Assembly: GCA_934646185.1 (NCBI GenBank)
Contig: CAKUEH010000007.1
Coordinates: 57,600-121,599 of the forward strand
DNA: 64,000 nucleotides
Direction: 5' to 3'
Source: an uncultured Oscillospiraceae bacterium
Lineage (GTDB): Bacteria; Bacillota; Clostridia; Oscillospirales; Oscillospiraceae
Below the pieces are notes generated by a model. It saw nothing but the letters and a program-made list of their open reading frames with translations. It was not told where the DNA came from and searched no databases. Shown in pieces: positions 15,799-25,855 of the stretch. Position numbers and translations under genes: made by a program. How positions within the stretch are numbered: position 1 is the stretch's first letter; each line of letters starts with the position of its first letter.

Positions 15799-15885
15799 AT
15801 TCAGTGCCTCCTTTTTTCACGATCCTGATTAGTATATGGAGGCGCAGGCAAAAATGCGCGTGAAAATTGACGGCAGCGCGCACGC

Positions 15886-15916
15886 AAAAAGGCTCCCCTG
15901 GAAGGGGAGCCTTTTT
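15886..15916. terminator. Bidirectional terminator (family A hairpin)
   Basis: AAAAAGGCTCCCCT GGA AGGGGAGCCTTTTT: a nine-pair stem with A-run and T-run on either side. It lies about 90 bases after the stop of the minus-strand gene at 16006 and uses the first hairpin of the family A repeat. The rest of 15917-16005 shows nothing recognisable. Confidence 0.8.
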
Positions 15917-16005
15917 GGGGTGACGCATCAAAAACCCGTCCCTGCCGACTGCGCCTACATTACGCTGTTTTTTCGCATAGAACAAAGGCGGCGGCTTTTC
16001 CGTGT

Positions 16006-16932
16006 CTATACTGCCCGGAACCTTCCGGCCCTGCACTGGATGGTGCGCAGGCCGGTGTGCCTCAGGCCGAGCAGGGCGTCCATTTCCGCCGCGGCGTTTT
16101 CATAGCGGCCGCCGGTATGATGGACAAGGATGTAATCCGCCTCGCGGATCTTCCCCGCCGCCTGCATGCAGAAGCTGCGCACCGGCGCGGCGAGCGCGAA
16201 GACCCAGATGGGCGCGCAGACGGTCACGTGCTCGTAAGCGGAAAGATCGGCGGCGACGGGCTCGATCGGCATGGGCCAGCGGTGCATGCCGTACCGGCCG
16301 CACCACCAGAAGCCCAGCGTCCCCTCCGTCCGCTCCGCAGCGCGGATCTCATAGACCGCCGCGCCCGTGCGCTCCGCCTCTTCAAGGGCCTGCTTTTTGA
16401 CATAGCCCATGCGCGAAAAATATACGACCAGCCGCGCGGGGGTTCTGCCGATGTTCGGATAGTCGGAACGCCGGACGGCAAACGCCTCCTGCTTCCGGAA
16501 GACCCCGGCGGCATAGCCGGTCACGGCCTGCGCAAGACCGAAAATAAAGTAGATCGTGGACATGAAGTTGGGCGGGAACATGTAAAACTGGATGCAGATC
16601 CACAGCATCAGCGTCACGCCGAACAGCCCGCCGAGCGTCGCACCCGCGTCCTTTTTTGCCAGCAGCAGCCCGGCTGCGGTCAGATTGGTCAGCCCGTTGA
16701 CGATCAGCAGAGCCCAGCCGGAGAACGTCAGATCGCGGAACAGCACGTCCGCCAGCGGAAGCGCCTGAAAATAGGGGAGCATCGCGTCCATGCCCATCAT
16801 TTTGCCGCTCGGGTCGAGCAGCATCGCCGCCGCGCCTGCGACCGCGCCGAGGCCGATGAACAGCGTCCAGAACAGCAGGATGCGCCGGGCCGTCTGATAT
16901 CTTGATCTTGTCTGCATATGCGTTTCGTCCAT
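16006..16932 (-). CDS. Membrane protein with a C-terminal flavodoxin-like domain
   Basis: About 308 residues from the ATG at 16932. That start fits the promoter at 16973-17001, but no clear ribosome site is seen, and ATG 16917 is an alternative. Four hydrophobic segments fill residues 15-140 (LLFWTLFIGLGAVAGAAAML, WALLIVNGLTNLTAAGLLLA, GGLFGVTLMLWICIQFYM and STIYFIFGLAQAVTGYAAGV). A soluble domain follows with LVVYFSRMGYVKKQA, matching the phosphate-binding loop of flavodoxins (YSRTGNTKK type), plus VTVCAPIWVFALAAPVRSFC and ILVHHTGG. It may be a membrane-tethered flavin electron carrier; the loop lacks the usual T-G-N, so FMN binding is uncertain. It has no operon partner except the MATE remnant upstream. 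Confidence 0.75.
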   Translation of the reverse strand: MDETHMQTRSRYQTARRILLFWTLFIGLGAVAGAAAMLLDPSGKMMGMDAMLPYFQALPLADVLFRDLTFSGWALLIVNGLTNLTAAGLLLAKKDAGATLGGLFGVTLMLWICIQFYMFPPNFMSTIYFIFGLAQAVTGYAAGVFRKQEAFAVRRSDYPNIGRTPARLVVYFSRMGYVKKQALEEAERTGAAVYEIRAAERTEGTLGFWWCGRYGMHRWPMPIEPVAADLSAYEHVTVCAPIWVFALAAPVRSFCMQAAGKIREADYILVHHTGGRYENAAAEMDALLGLRHTGLRTIQCRAGRFRAV

Positions 16933-16972
16933 AAAACCATAGAATTCCGCGGTTTCCCTGCGGTCGGCTCTC

Positions 16973-17001
16973 ATTATAGCGGGACGGACGGCGGCGGTCA
17001 A
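16973..17001 (-). promoter_or_regulatory. Promoter of the membrane-flavodoxin gene
   Basis: On the minus strand TTGACC (16996-17001), a 17-base spacer, then perfect TATAAT (16973-16978). Confidence 0.85.
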
Positions 17002-17020
17002 GCGCGCGGATGCCGCGTTT

Positions 17021-17311
17021 TTACGCCTCCTGTACATCCGGGGCCAATTCCCGGCAGGTTTTTACCATGATGACCGCCGACAGAAGGAACGTCAGAACAT
17101 CCGAGACCGGCATGGAATACAGCACGCCGTCCAGCCCGAAGAACACTGGCAGCAGCAGCGCAAAGCCCACCCCGAACACGACCTCGCGGAACATGGACAG
17201 CAGCGTGGACGCCAGCGCCGCCGCACCCACCAGCGCCTCGGCGGCGAGCAGCCGGATGAACAGCTCCCGCACGCGCGGCTTTTTCTCCGCGCCTCCATGC
17301 TTTTCGGACAC
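17021..17311 (-). pseudogene. Truncated MATE-family efflux protein (last ~90 residues)
   Basis: The 96-residue frame contains FREVVFGVGFALLLPVFFGLDGVLYSMPVSD, the final helices of a multidrug-and-toxin-extrusion transporter with its conserved GLDGVLYSMP region (shown here as adjoining pieces: FREVVFGVGF, ALLLPVFFGL, DGVLYSMPVSD). Intact family members have about 450 residues and 12 helices; here only two remain. The frame opens at a GTG just after the AraC gene, without a ribosome site. It is a deletion remnant. Confidence 0.8.
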
Positions 17312-17317
17312 GGCGGC

Positions 17318-18532
17318 TCATTGCGGCCTAGAATGCAGATCCCCGTATTGCTGCCGGTATTCGCTTGGCGTCGTCCCGACATATTTTCGGAACACGCGGG
17401 AAAAGTGGCTCGGGGAGGAAAAGCCGAGATAGGAGCCGATGGCGGTGAGCGGCTTGTCCGAATAGCGGAGAAGGCGCTTCGCCTCCTCCGTTTTTTCCTT
17501 CAGAATAAAATCTGTGATGGTTTCGCCGGTTTCCTCCCTGAATTTTTTGGACAGGTACGGCCGGCTGATATACAGCGCGCGGGCGAGATCCTCAGCTCTG
17601 ATGGCGTCGGAAAGGTGGTGCTGCACGTAGTTTGCCGCGTCGATCGCCAGTCTGGACGGCGCCTTGCCCCGGCGCAGCCGCTCCACGCGCTCCGTGTAGT
17701 CCAGCAGCATCCGGTATTGCAGGTTCATGATGCGCTCCGGGGACGACAGCAGCTCGCACTGCTGGATATAAGAGTCGCTGAGCGTGAACGCGTCGTCTGC
17801 CTGCATGCCGCCCTGAACCGCCGCGCGGGAGGCCAGCGTGACTGTGACGATAAACAGATTCTTCCGCTGCCGCAGCGGTTCTCCCGCCACGATGCCTCCG
17901 CGGATGGCAGGGGCCGTTGCGAACCACTCCCGCAGCGCCGCGGTATCGCCCTTGCGCACCATGCGCAGCAGAAGCTGCTCCAGATCGTAGGTGTTGTGCG
18001 ACGTCTGCGGCTGCGGCGCGGCGGACAGCCGCTTCTGTGCCTGACGCCGCTCCTGCCGGAGGGCCAGCTCGGCCTGCTCCTGTTCGTGGATGCTGATGTC
18101 TTTCAGCTCCAGCTTCTCGCCGCTGAGCACATAGTTGATCGTACACAGCATCTGCAGCACGCTCTCGACCGGCATGCGGACAATGCTCCGTACCCCGGAG
18201 ATCATCGCGTCCGCGTCCTCGCCGGATAAGTCCAGCCGGAACGCAAGCGAGCGCAGCTCCTGCTCCGTTTCCGCGAGCTGCCGTGTGGGCCCGACAACGA
18301 GTTTCGTATGGCCGCAGTTGACGACGCCGTAATAGTGAAACTGCGGCGTGACGCAGTAGCCGACATGGGCCGTGATCGCAAAAATATCATCGCGGCAGAG
18401 CGCCATCGGATCCTTCGGCAGAAAGACGACGGAATGGTAAAACGTCTGCACCCCGTCTTCAAACACGCGGACCGGGATCCCCGCCAGATTTCCGATGGTC
18501 GTGCATAAATACCGCAGATCGATTTCTTCCAT
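17318..18532 (-). CDS. AraC-family regulator of the rhamnoside locus
   Basis: The product has 404 residues. The C-terminal 100 residues form the two-HTH AraC domain ([19 protein letters not shown], then [20 protein letters not shown] and PSEYRQQY). The N-terminal 300 residues form a sensing region without a recognised fold (ends near a coiled, Gln-rich stretch about 165-185). It is divergent from the symporter, rhamnosidase and GH3 operon and shares a 149-bp control region with it. AraC proteins in this position usually activate the neighbouring sugar operon when ligand is bound. The inducer is unknown; rhamnose or a rhamnoside is a guess from context. Confidence 0.85.
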   Translation of the reverse strand: MEEIDLRYLCTTIGNLAGIPVRVFEDGVQTFYHSVVFLPKDPMALCRDDIFAITAHVGYCVTPQFHYYGVVNCGHTKLVVGPTRQLAETEQELRSLAFRLDLSGEDADAMISGVRSIVRMPVESVLQMLCTINYVLSGEKLELKDISIHEQEQAELALRQERRQAQKRLSAAPQPQTSHNTYDLEQLLLRMVRKGDTAALREWFATAPAIRGGIVAGEPLRQRKNLFIVTVTLASRAAVQGGMQADDAFTLSDSYIQQCELLSSPERIMNLQYRMLLDYTERVERLRRGKAPSRLAIDAANYVQHHLSDAIRAEDLARALYISRPYLSKKFREETGETITDFILKEKTEEAKRLLRYSDKPLTAIGSYLGFSSPSHFSRVFRKYVGTTPSEYRQQYGDLHSRPQ

Positions 18533-18556
18533 GGATCTCCCCTCCGATCGGATACA

Positions 18557-18585
18557 ATTATACTGATCATATTACAAAAAAGCAA
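18557..18585 (-). promoter_or_regulatory. Promoter of the AraC-family gene
   Basis: On the minus strand TTGCTT, 17-base spacer, TATAAT (18557-18562). Confidence 0.7.
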
Positions 18586-18606
18586 GCACCGGACGCGCGG
18601 CTGTGC

Positions 18607-18612
18607 TATACT
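18607..18612 (+). promoter_or_regulatory. -10 element of the symporter operon
   Basis: TATACT lies 70 bases before the start codon. No recognisable -35 lies at 17 bases, which would fit a promoter that needs the divergent AraC activator. Confidence 0.6.
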
Positions 18613-18681
18613 GAAAAAGGAAACTGCCGCAGAGGATCGACATCCGGCAGATTTATGAGAAGAAAGCGGGAGGAACGCGCA

Positions 18682-20139
18682 ATGGCAAGACAAACGCTCG
18701 CGGAGCGGAAACTGTTTCAAAGCAAAATTCATACGGAGGAGGTCAGACCCGCGGAAAAATGGCTGGGGTATCTGCTCGGCCCGGCGGGAGCGCTGTTGCT
18801 CAACGCCGTGCTCGCTACCTACCTGAATGTCTATTATACGGATGTCCTAAAGCTCACCGGTCTTTGGGGCGGCGCATTTCTGGTGGTATTCCCCATCATT
18901 TCCAAAATTATCGATGCCGTTACCAATGTGGCCATGGGCTACATTATCGACCGCACACATACCAAAGAAGGCAAGGCACGGCCTTGGCTGCTGCTGTCTG
19001 CGCCGCTGGTGGCAATCACGGGCATTCTGCTCTTTACCGTGCCCAGCGGCTCTCAGACCTTGCAGGCTGTTTGGGTCATGGTCAGTTACAACCTGTTTTA
19101 CTCTTTGGCGTACACCATCTATAACATGAGTCACAATCTGATGGTGCCGCTGTCCACCCGCAACACCACCCAACGGGGCAGCCTGTCAGTCTTTAATCAG
19201 ATTTCAAACATCATGATGACCGGCATTCTGGTCGCCCTCGTGTTCCCCATGGTCATCATGCCCATGATCGGTGTCGACCAGGGGAAATGGATCGCGCTGA
19301 TGAGCACGCTGTCTATTCTGGCGCTGCCTCTGACACTGCTGGAGTATTATTTCACCAAGGAGCGCGTCACTCTGGAAAACATGGACTCCGGCGAGGAAGC
19401 GACGGTTTCCTTCAAGCAGCAGCTGAAGGCGATTTTTACCGACAAGTATATGCTGCTCATCTATGCGTATTTTTTCATCTACATTCTTGGTACCAGCATC
19501 AAAAACCTGAGCCTTGTGTACTTCTGCAACTATGTGCTGGGCACTTATAACGACGGTATCACCCAGACCTTGATCTCCATGATCGGCGGCATTCCCATGG
19601 GCATCGGCATTTTCGCCGTGTGGCCTCTGGCGAAGAAATTCGGCAAGCGGAACGTGACGCTGGCGGGCTTTATCCTCTATGCCATCGGCAGTGCCGTCTG
19701 CTGGATGTTCCCAACCAATATGGTTATTATGCTGGTGGGACAGTTCATCAAGAATATGGGTGGTCTGCCCAGTGCCTATGTGTTCATGGCACTATTTGCC
19801 GATGTGCTGGACCACGTGGAGTGGAGATTCGGCTTCCGCTGCGACGGCATTGCCATGAGCGTATATAACATTATTTCCGTGGCCATGGTGGGCATCTGCA
19901 CCGGCGTATTCAACGGGTTGCTTGCCAAAAGCGGATACATTGCCCCGGAAATCGTGAACGGTGTGACGGTGGCAGCTGAGCAGACCGCTGCCGTAAAGGG
20001 GGCCATCACCTTCGGCTTTGTTGGACTGGAAGCAATCACAGGCATTATCTTGGCTGTACTGCTGATCTTCCTGAATGTTGAAAAAAACATTGACAAGGAG
20101 CAGGCGGAGATCAAGGCTCGCCGGGAGGCGGAAGAATGA
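18682..20139 (+). CDS. GPH-family sugar:cation symporter
   Basis: The product has 485 residues from ATG 18682, chosen over the in-frame ATG 18655 because GGGAGG precedes it at the right distance. It shows the glycoside-pentoside-hexuronide family signature: about 12 membrane helices, [20 protein letters not shown] near residue 70 (family motif with conserved Asp), then GKARPWLLL, and [14 protein letters not shown]. It would import a glycoside or released sugar with sodium or protons. The last codons overlap the next gene as ATGA, so import and hydrolysis are co-expressed. Confidence 0.9.
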   Translation: MARQTLAERKLFQSKIHTEEVRPAEKWLGYLLGPAGALLLNAVLATYLNVYYTDVLKLTGLWGGAFLVVFPIISKIIDAVTNVAMGYIIDRTHTKEGKARPWLLLSAPLVAITGILLFTVPSGSQTLQAVWVMVSYNLFYSLAYTIYNMSHNLMVPLSTRNTTQRGSLSVFNQISNIMMTGILVALVFPMVIMPMIGVDQGKWIALMSTLSILALPLTLLEYYFTKERVTLENMDSGEEATVSFKQQLKAIFTDKYMLLIYAYFFIYILGTSIKNLSLVYFCNYVLGTYNDGITQTLISMIGGIPMGIGIFAVWPLAKKFGKRNVTLAGFILYAIGSAVCWMFPTNMVIMLVGQFIKNMGGLPSAYVFMALFADVLDHVEWRFGFRCDGIAMSVYNIISVAMVGICTGVFNGLLAKSGYIAPEIVNGVTVAAEQTAAVKGAITFGFVGLEAITGIILAVLLIFLNVEKNIDKEQAEIKARREAEE

Positions 20140-22676
20140 AGGCCATTCGACTGAAAACCGAGCATTTATTTGACCCCGTCGGCGTGGATTTTACCGCGCC
20201 CCGGCTTTACTGGAATTGCAGCGGCGGCAAAAAGCAGACGGCCTATCAAATCGTCGCCGCCGATGACAGCGGCAGCGTCCTCTGGGACAGCGGCAGGGTG
20301 GAAAGCTCCGCCATGTGCATAAGATGGGACGGCGCACCCGTGCCGCCGAAAACGAAGGTACTCTGGAAAGTGCGGCTTTGGGATGAAACAGACTCCGTTG
20401 GTGATTGGAGCGAAGCATCCTTTGAGACCGGCATCGGCGCATGGAGCGCCGAGTGGATCACCGGCGATTACCGGGTAAACAAAAAGCAGCGCTATCCCGC
20501 GGACTGCTTCCGCAAGGCTTTTCACGCCGCCGATGTAAAAAAAGCGCGGCTGTACATCACCGCCTGCGGCCTGTACGAGGCAAAGCTGAACGGGCAGCGC
20601 GTGGGAAATTTCGTTCGCGCCCCCGGCATTACCGACTACCGCAAGCGCGTGCAGTACCAGACCTATGACGTGACCGATTTGCTGCAAAACGGTGAAAATG
20701 CCCTGACAGTGCAGCTCGCCGACGGCTGGTATCGCGGCTCCTGCGGTGCGTGGGGGCTGAAAAATCAGTACGGAACAGAGACGAAGCTGCTGGCGCAGCT
20801 GGAGCTTACCCGCGCTGACGGCAGCGTGCAAACCATCGTTACCGACGAAAGCTGGGAGTGGTTCAACGACGGCCCCATTCGCTTCACCGACAACAAGGAC
20901 GGCGAGGTGGTCAACGCCAACAATGTCCCATCATATCAGGGAAAGGCAAAGGTCACAAGCCATCCGGTTACGCCCTCTGCATCGAATAACGTTCCCGTCA
21001 CGGAGCATGAGCGGCTGAAAGCGAAGCGGATCACCACGCCCTCCGGCAAGACCGTGCTGGACGTTGGGCAGAACATCGCGGGCTATGCGGAATTTACCGT
21101 AAGCGCCCACGCCGGGGAGAAGATCAGGCTGCGCTTCGGGGAGCTGCTGGACGAAAACGGCGAATTCACCCAGAAGAACATCCAGTGCTCCAGCAAAAAG
21201 ATAACAACGCCCTTGCAGCAGGTCATCTACACCTGCAAGGAGGGCGAAAACCACTACAAGACCTCCTTTGCCATCTTCGGTTTCCAGTATGTGCTGGTGG
21301 AAGCTGATGCAGCGTTCCAGCCGGAGGATTTCACCGCCATTGCGGTGTACTCCGACATGGAGCGCACAGGCTTTTTTGAAAGCTCCAACGCGCTTCTCGA
21401 TAAGTTCGTAGAGAATACCGTCTGGAGCGCGAAAAACAATCATGCCGATCTTCCCACCGATTGCCCGACACGAGAGCGCCACGGCTGGACAGGCGACGCG
21501 CAAATATTCTGTCCCACAGCAAGCTATCTCTTTGACTATCTTCCTTTTGCGGAAAAATATCTGAACGATGTCTACGACTGGCAGAAGAAAAACGGTTGTC
21601 TGCCGCAGATCGCACCGGAGGGCGGCACAGACTTCTACATGGCAAGTATGAACGGTTCCGTCGGCTGGGCGGATGCCGGGGTGCTAATGCCGTATGTGCT
21701 TTGGAAGCAGTACGGCGACACAGATGTTTTGAAGAAGTATCTGCCCGGAATGCGGCGCTACGCCAAATTCATGCAGAACCGTTGCGGCAAATGGTACCTG
21801 ACCGCCAAGCGAACCGGACTTCACGGGGAGGATAGAAAATACCTCTCCAACGCTGGGCAGGCCTACGGCGAGTGGGCGGAGCCGGAAAGCGTCCACCACA
21901 TGACATGGAAGGACTGTGCCGTGCCTCATCCGGAGGTCGCCACTGCATACACCGCCCATGTGATGGACTGCATGGCGGAGATGGAAGCGGCACTGGGCAA
22001 CGAAAAAGAGGCGAATTCCTACCGGAAATTCGCCGCCGACTGCCGCAGAAGCTATCAGGCGCTGCGCCGCACCGCCGCCTATCCGCTGGACACCGACCGA
22101 CAGGCGCAGCTTGTCCGCCCGCTGGCATTTAAGCTGCTGGACGAAACGCAGACGGAATACGCGCAAAAGCGGCTGCTTACCGCACTGGAACATTTCCGTT
22201 GGCGTCTTGGAACAGGCTTTCTGTCCACGCCGCTGATTTTGGATGTGCTGACGGAGATTGACTTGGAATCAGCCTATCGGCTGCTGGAAAACGAAGAGAT
22301 GCCCGGATGGTTGTTTATGCCTAAGAGCGGGGCCACCACCATCTGGGAGGCTTGGGAAGGCAACGCCACGGAAAACGGCGGGATTGCGTCCCTGAACCAT
22401 TATTCCAAGGGCGCTGTGGTGGCGTGGCTGTTCGATACCATGTGCGGCATCCGCGTAGACGGCGAAAACCATTTTGTGATTGCGCCGCACCCCGGCGGAC
22501 GCTTTACACGAGCCAAGGCCGTCTATGACAGCGTCTACGGCAGAGTAGAAAGCGGATGGGAGAAAGCAATGGGCTGCTGGGAATATACCGTTACCATTCC
22601 CACCAACTGTACCGCCGAACTGCACCTGCCGGAGAAAACGCCGGTCACGCTGGAAAGCGGAACGTACATTTTTTGA
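20136..22676 (+). CDS. Alpha-L-rhamnosidase, GH78
   Basis: The product has 846 residues with no signal peptide, so it acts in the cytoplasm on imported glycosides. The N-terminal beta domains ([20 protein letters not shown], and the [13 protein letters not shown] region near residue 150) and an (alpha/alpha)6 barrel match GH78. The signature [13 protein letters not shown] at 442-454 supplies D442, the probable general acid E447, and D454. [13 protein letters not shown] in the C-terminal third of the barrel supplies another conserved Glu. GH78 enzymes remove terminal alpha-L-rhamnose by an inverting mechanism, typically from plant flavonoid rutinosides or pectin fragments. It overlaps the symporter gene by 4 bases and is followed by GH3. 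Confidence 0.92.
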   Translation: MKAIRLKTEHLFDPVGVDFTAPRLYWNCSGGKKQTAYQIVAADDSGSVLWDSGRVESSAMCIRWDGAPVPPKTKVLWKVRLWDETDSVGDWSEASFETGIGAWSAEWITGDYRVNKKQRYPADCFRKAFHAADVKKARLYITACGLYEAKLNGQRVGNFVRAPGITDYRKRVQYQTYDVTDLLQNGENALTVQLADGWYRGSCGAWGLKNQYGTETKLLAQLELTRADGSVQTIVTDESWEWFNDGPIRFTDNKDGEVVNANNVPSYQGKAKVTSHPVTPSASNNVPVTEHERLKAKRITTPSGKTVLDVGQNIAGYAEFTVSAHAGEKIRLRFGELLDENGEFTQKNIQCSSKKITTPLQQVIYTCKEGENHYKTSFAIFGFQYVLVEADAAFQPEDFTAIAVYSDMERTGFFESSNALLDKFVENTVWSAKNNHADLPTDCPTRERHGWTGDAQIFCPTASYLFDYLPFAEKYLNDVYDWQKKNGCLPQIAPEGGTDFYMASMNGSVGWADAGVLMPYVLWKQYGDTDVLKKYLPGMRRYAKFMQNRCGKWYLTAKRTGLHGEDRKYLSNAGQAYGEWAEPESVHHMTWKDCAVPHPEVATAYTAHVMDCMAEMEAALGNEKEANSYRKFAADCRRSYQALRRTAAYPLDTDRQAQLVRPLAFKLLDETQTEYAQKRLLTALEHFRWRLGTGFLSTPLILDVLTEIDLESAYRLLENEEMPGWLFMPKSGATTIWEAWEGNATENGGIASLNHYSKGAVVAWLFDTMCGIRVDGENHFVIAPHPGGRFTRAKAVYDSVYGRVESGWEKAMGCWEYTVTIPTNCTAELHLPEKTPVTLESGTYIF

Positions 22677-22685
22677 GGAAGCACC

Positions 22686-25013
22686 ATGGACATTGAAAAA
22701 ATCTTACAACAGATGACGCTGGAGGACAAAATTGCCCTCTGCTCCGGCGAAAACTTCTGGGAAACGAAGAAATACGAAAAATACGGCATTCCATCCCTTT
22801 TCATGTGCGACGGCCCTCACGGTCTTCGCAAGCAAGAGAATGTGGCGGATATGCTGGGCGTCAACGAATCCAGAAAGGCTACCTGCTTTCCTGCCGAGGT
22901 GACCACCGCCGGAAGCTGGGACCCGGAATTGCTTGCCGAAATCGGCGCAGCCATCGGCGAGGAGGCCAGGGAGCAGGGCGTTGGTCTTGTTCTCGGCCCC
23001 GGCGCCAATCTCAAGCGCAATCCGCTCTGCGGGCGGAACTTTGAGTATTTCAGCGAAGACCCGTATCTGGCGGGCAAGCTGGCGGCAGGTTTTATCCGCG
23101 GCGCAGAGGCGCAGGGTATCAGCACCAGTCTCAAGCACTTCGCTGTAAATTCGCAGGAAAAAAGCCGCTTCACCTCGGACAGCGTGCTAGACGAGCGCAC
23201 ACTGCGGGAGCTGTACCTGACGGCCTTTGAGATCGCTGTCAAGGAGGGCAAGCCCTCTACGGTCATGTGCGCCTACCCGAAGCTCAACGGCGTTCACTGC
23301 TCGGACAGCAAGGCCTTATTGACGGATATTCTCCGCACCGAATGGGGCTTCGGCGGCATGGTCGTGACCGACTGGGGCGCGATGAACGACCGCATCGAGG
23401 GCTTCCGGGCGGGCTGCGACCTGAATATGCCAGGCGGCAGTGACTACATGGAAAAAGAGGTCTTGCAGGCGGTCAAGGACGGCACACTGCCGGAGCGCTG
23501 CATAGATGACAGCGCCCGCCGGGTGCTGAAACTGGTGCTCCGGGCAGCGGAAACGCTGAGGGAAAAAGCAGCCTGTGATTATGAAGCCCACCATGCCCTT
23601 GCCAAGCGTGCGGCAGCGGAGGGCGCGGTACTGCTGAAAAACGAAGGCGGCATCCTGCCGTTGCAGCAGGGCGCAAAAATCGCCGTCATTGGCGCCATGG
23701 CAAAAAATCTGCGCTATCAGGGCGCAGGCTCCAGCCACATCAATCCCACAAGGCTTTCCCGGCCGCTGGAGTTCCTGCCCAATGCCGCGTACGCGCCCGG
23801 CTGCGATGCGCGGGGCGATACAACGGACGCGCTGCTGGCGGAAGCGAAAGCGGCGGCGCGGCAGGCGGAGATCGCCGTGATCTTCACGGGCCTGCCCGAC
23901 CGGTACGAGTCCGAGGGCTTTGACCGGGACGATATGAAGCTGCCGGAGGGCCAGCAGCGGATGATCGAAGCCGTGACCGGCGCGAATCCCAATACAGTCG
24001 TGGTGCTGCTCTGCGGCGGCGCTGTGGAATGTCCCTGGGCGGACAGCGTCAGGGGGATCTTATACATGGGCCTGCCCGGACAGGCGGGCGGGGAGGCGGT
24101 CGCCGATCTGCTCTATGGCTGCGCGAACCCATGCGGAAAGCTGGCCGAGAGCTGGCCGTATACCTATGAGGATGTCCCTTCCTCTGAGATCTACGGCAAG
24201 ACCCGGGATGCGCTGTATCAGGAGGGGCTTTATGTCGGCTACCGGTATTATGACAAGGCGGGCGTGCCCGTCCGCTGGCCCTTTGGCTATGGCCTGAGCT
24301 ATACGGATTTTGCGTATTCCGATCTGACAGTTGACGGAGACACCGTCTCTGTCACTGTAAAAAACACCGGCAGTCTTGCCGGCGCGGAGGTCGTGCAGCT
24401 CTATATCGGCGCGCCGCAAAACGGCCTGCACTGTCCCGTGCGGGAGCTGAAGGGCTTTCAGAAGGTCTTTCTGCAGCCGGGCGAAAGCCGGGCTGTCGCC
24501 TTTGCTTTGACGGACCGCAGCTTCGCTGTCTGGCAGGACGGCTGGAAAATTCCCGGCGGCGCGTACACCGTCTGCATCGGCGACCTGACGACATCCATTG
24601 AAAAGCACGGCGAAACACTGCCCATCCCGGCATGGCAGAAAGGCAGCTGGTATGCGTGCTGCACCGGCAAGCCCAACCATGCTGATTGGGAGGCGGTGCT
24701 GGGGCGGAAATACACCCCGCCGGTGCTGAAAAAAGGTTCGTTCACCATGGACAATACCGTGATGGAAATGAAGGATTACAGCCTCATCATGAAGATCATG
24801 TTCAAGGCGGTGGAGGCGACCGTTGCCAAGGGCTACGGCGGCAAAAAGGACTATGAAAATCCGAATTTCCGGATGCAGATGGCCTCCTCTGCTGGAGCGC
24901 CGATCCGCAGCATGATGATCTCCGGCGGCATGAAGGGCGGCGTGCTGCCCGGCATGCTGGAAATGGCGAACGGACGCTTCCTGCGCGGCATCTGGAAAAT
25001 GCTCACGGGCTGA
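22686..25013 (+). CDS. GH3 glycoside hydrolase (beta-glucosidase-like)
   Basis: The product has 775 residues, starts 9 bases after the rhamnosidase stop and has no signal peptide. The GH3 (alpha/beta)8 domain is clear (CDGPHGLRKQ, GPGANLKRNPLCGRNFEYFS, and VVTDWGAM with nucleophile D229). The second alpha/beta sandwich domain follows, with IAVIGAMAKNLRYQGAGSSH, and a fibronectin-III-like C-terminal domain (GAEVVQLYIGAP). Such enzymes release beta-glucose. After GH78 removes rhamnose, this enzyme could take the remaining glucose from a rhamnosyl-glucoside such as a rutinoside or neohesperidoside; the pathway is inferred from co-location. The last 100 residues extend past the usual end and contain no recognised motif. 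Confidence 0.92.
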   Translation: MDIEKILQQMTLEDKIALCSGENFWETKKYEKYGIPSLFMCDGPHGLRKQENVADMLGVNESRKATCFPAEVTTAGSWDPELLAEIGAAIGEEAREQGVGLVLGPGANLKRNPLCGRNFEYFSEDPYLAGKLAAGFIRGAEAQGISTSLKHFAVNSQEKSRFTSDSVLDERTLRELYLTAFEIAVKEGKPSTVMCAYPKLNGVHCSDSKALLTDILRTEWGFGGMVVTDWGAMNDRIEGFRAGCDLNMPGGSDYMEKEVLQAVKDGTLPERCIDDSARRVLKLVLRAAETLREKAACDYEAHHALAKRAAAEGAVLLKNEGGILPLQQGAKIAVIGAMAKNLRYQGAGSSHINPTRLSRPLEFLPNAAYAPGCDARGDTTDALLAEAKAAARQAEIAVIFTGLPDRYESEGFDRDDMKLPEGQQRMIEAVTGANPNTVVVLLCGGAVECPWADSVRGILYMGLPGQAGGEAVADLLYGCANPCGKLAESWPYTYEDVPSSEIYGKTRDALYQEGLYVGYRYYDKAGVPVRWPFGYGLSYTDFAYSDLTVDGDTVSVTVKNTGSLAGAEVVQLYIGAPQNGLHCPVRELKGFQKVFLQPGESRAVAFALTDRSFAVWQDGWKIPGGAYTVCIGDLTTSIEKHGETLPIPAWQKGSWYACCTGKPNHADWEAVLGRKYTPPVLKKGSFTMDNTVMEMKDYSLIMKIMFKAVEATVAKGYGGKKDYENPNFRMQMASSAGAPIRSMMISGGMKGGVLPGMLEMANGRFLRGIWKMLTG

Positions 25014-25027
25014 GCGCGTATGCAATG

Positions 25028-25067
25028 AAAAAGCACGATTTGACCGTCTGTCAAATCGTGCTTTTTT
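25028..25067. terminator. Bidirectional terminator between convergent operons
   Basis: A 14-pair perfect stem (AGCACGATTTGAC and its complement) around CGTCT, with A-run and T-run on the two sides. It ends the GH3 operon on the plus strand and the TPR gene on the minus strand, whose stop codon lies inside it. Confidence 0.93.
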
Positions 25068-25854
25068 CGGCCTCGCCGCGGTCTGTATACGCCGCGAGGT
25101 AGCTGAAGCAGAACCAGAAGCCGTCGCGCGCAAGCAGCTTTTCCCGCAGGACTTCGGCCTGTTTCGTCTTGTCATGCGCTTGCAGCAGCACGCACAGGCC
25201 GTAAGCCGTCATGGCGTATTGCAGATCGTCCGGCTCCGCGTCCAGCTCCGCCAGCATATCCTCCATCGATGCAAATCCAGCCGCCACACGCATAGCTTTC
25301 TCGTACGCCGTGTGGTGCCCGACGTACATATCGGGTCGATAATGCTGCTGCAACGTTTTTTGTGCCTCGTCCGCTTTTTCAGCACGAAGCTGCGAAAGTA
25401 CCAGCCAGTAGACATCCGCAATATACATATCGTCGTCCTGCGGCGCGATGGCAAGAGAACCGGCAAAAGCGGCGGTCGCCGCATCATAGTTTTGCAGCAT
25501 ATACTGCGCCATGCCGATGCGGTAGCGCGACTCGATGCTCATGCCGTCCGCCTGTTCGCAGCGCGTATAATCCGCGAGCGCCCGTTCGAATTGCAGCGTG
25601 TCGAGATACTTGGGCCCGCGCCTGCGGTAGGCGTCCAGGCGCTCCGGCTCGAGCGTAATGGCCCGCGAAAGCACGTCGATCGCCTCCCGGAAGCGCAGCT
25701 GCCAGCACAGCGCGTCCGCCAGCTCCAGAAGCGTTTCATACGTCTGCGGCTTTGCGCGGCAGGCGAGAATCTCGTCCGTGTCGGCAAGTCCATGCGGCAG
25801 ACCGCGGAACTGGCTTTCATGCGATGCGTGGACATCGGCAAAATATTTTCCCAT
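25051..25854 (-). CDS. Tetratricopeptide-repeat protein
   Basis: The product has 267 residues with GGAGGGG before the ATG. Residues 38-160 contain about three TPR units (TLLELADALCWQLRFREAID, then RAITLEPERLDAYRRRG, and QYMLQNYDAATAAFAGSLAI). No enzyme motif, signal peptide or membrane segment is seen, so it is probably a cytosolic scaffold. It starts one base after the stop of the upstream permease gene and is the last gene of the oligopeptide-transporter operon. Its role in transport is not known. Confidence 0.85.
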   Translation of the reverse strand: MGKYFADVHASHESQFRGLPHGLADTDEILACRAKPQTYETLLELADALCWQLRFREAIDVLSRAITLEPERLDAYRRRGPKYLDTLQFERALADYTRCEQADGMSIESRYRIGMAQYMLQNYDAATAAFAGSLAIAPQDDDMYIADVYWLVLSQLRAEKADEAQKTLQQHYRPDMYVGHHTAYEKAMRVAAGFASMEDMLAELDAEPDDLQYAMTAYGLCVLLQAHDKTKQAEVLREKLLARDGFWFCFSYLAAYTDRGEAEKSTI

Positions 25855-25855
25855 G

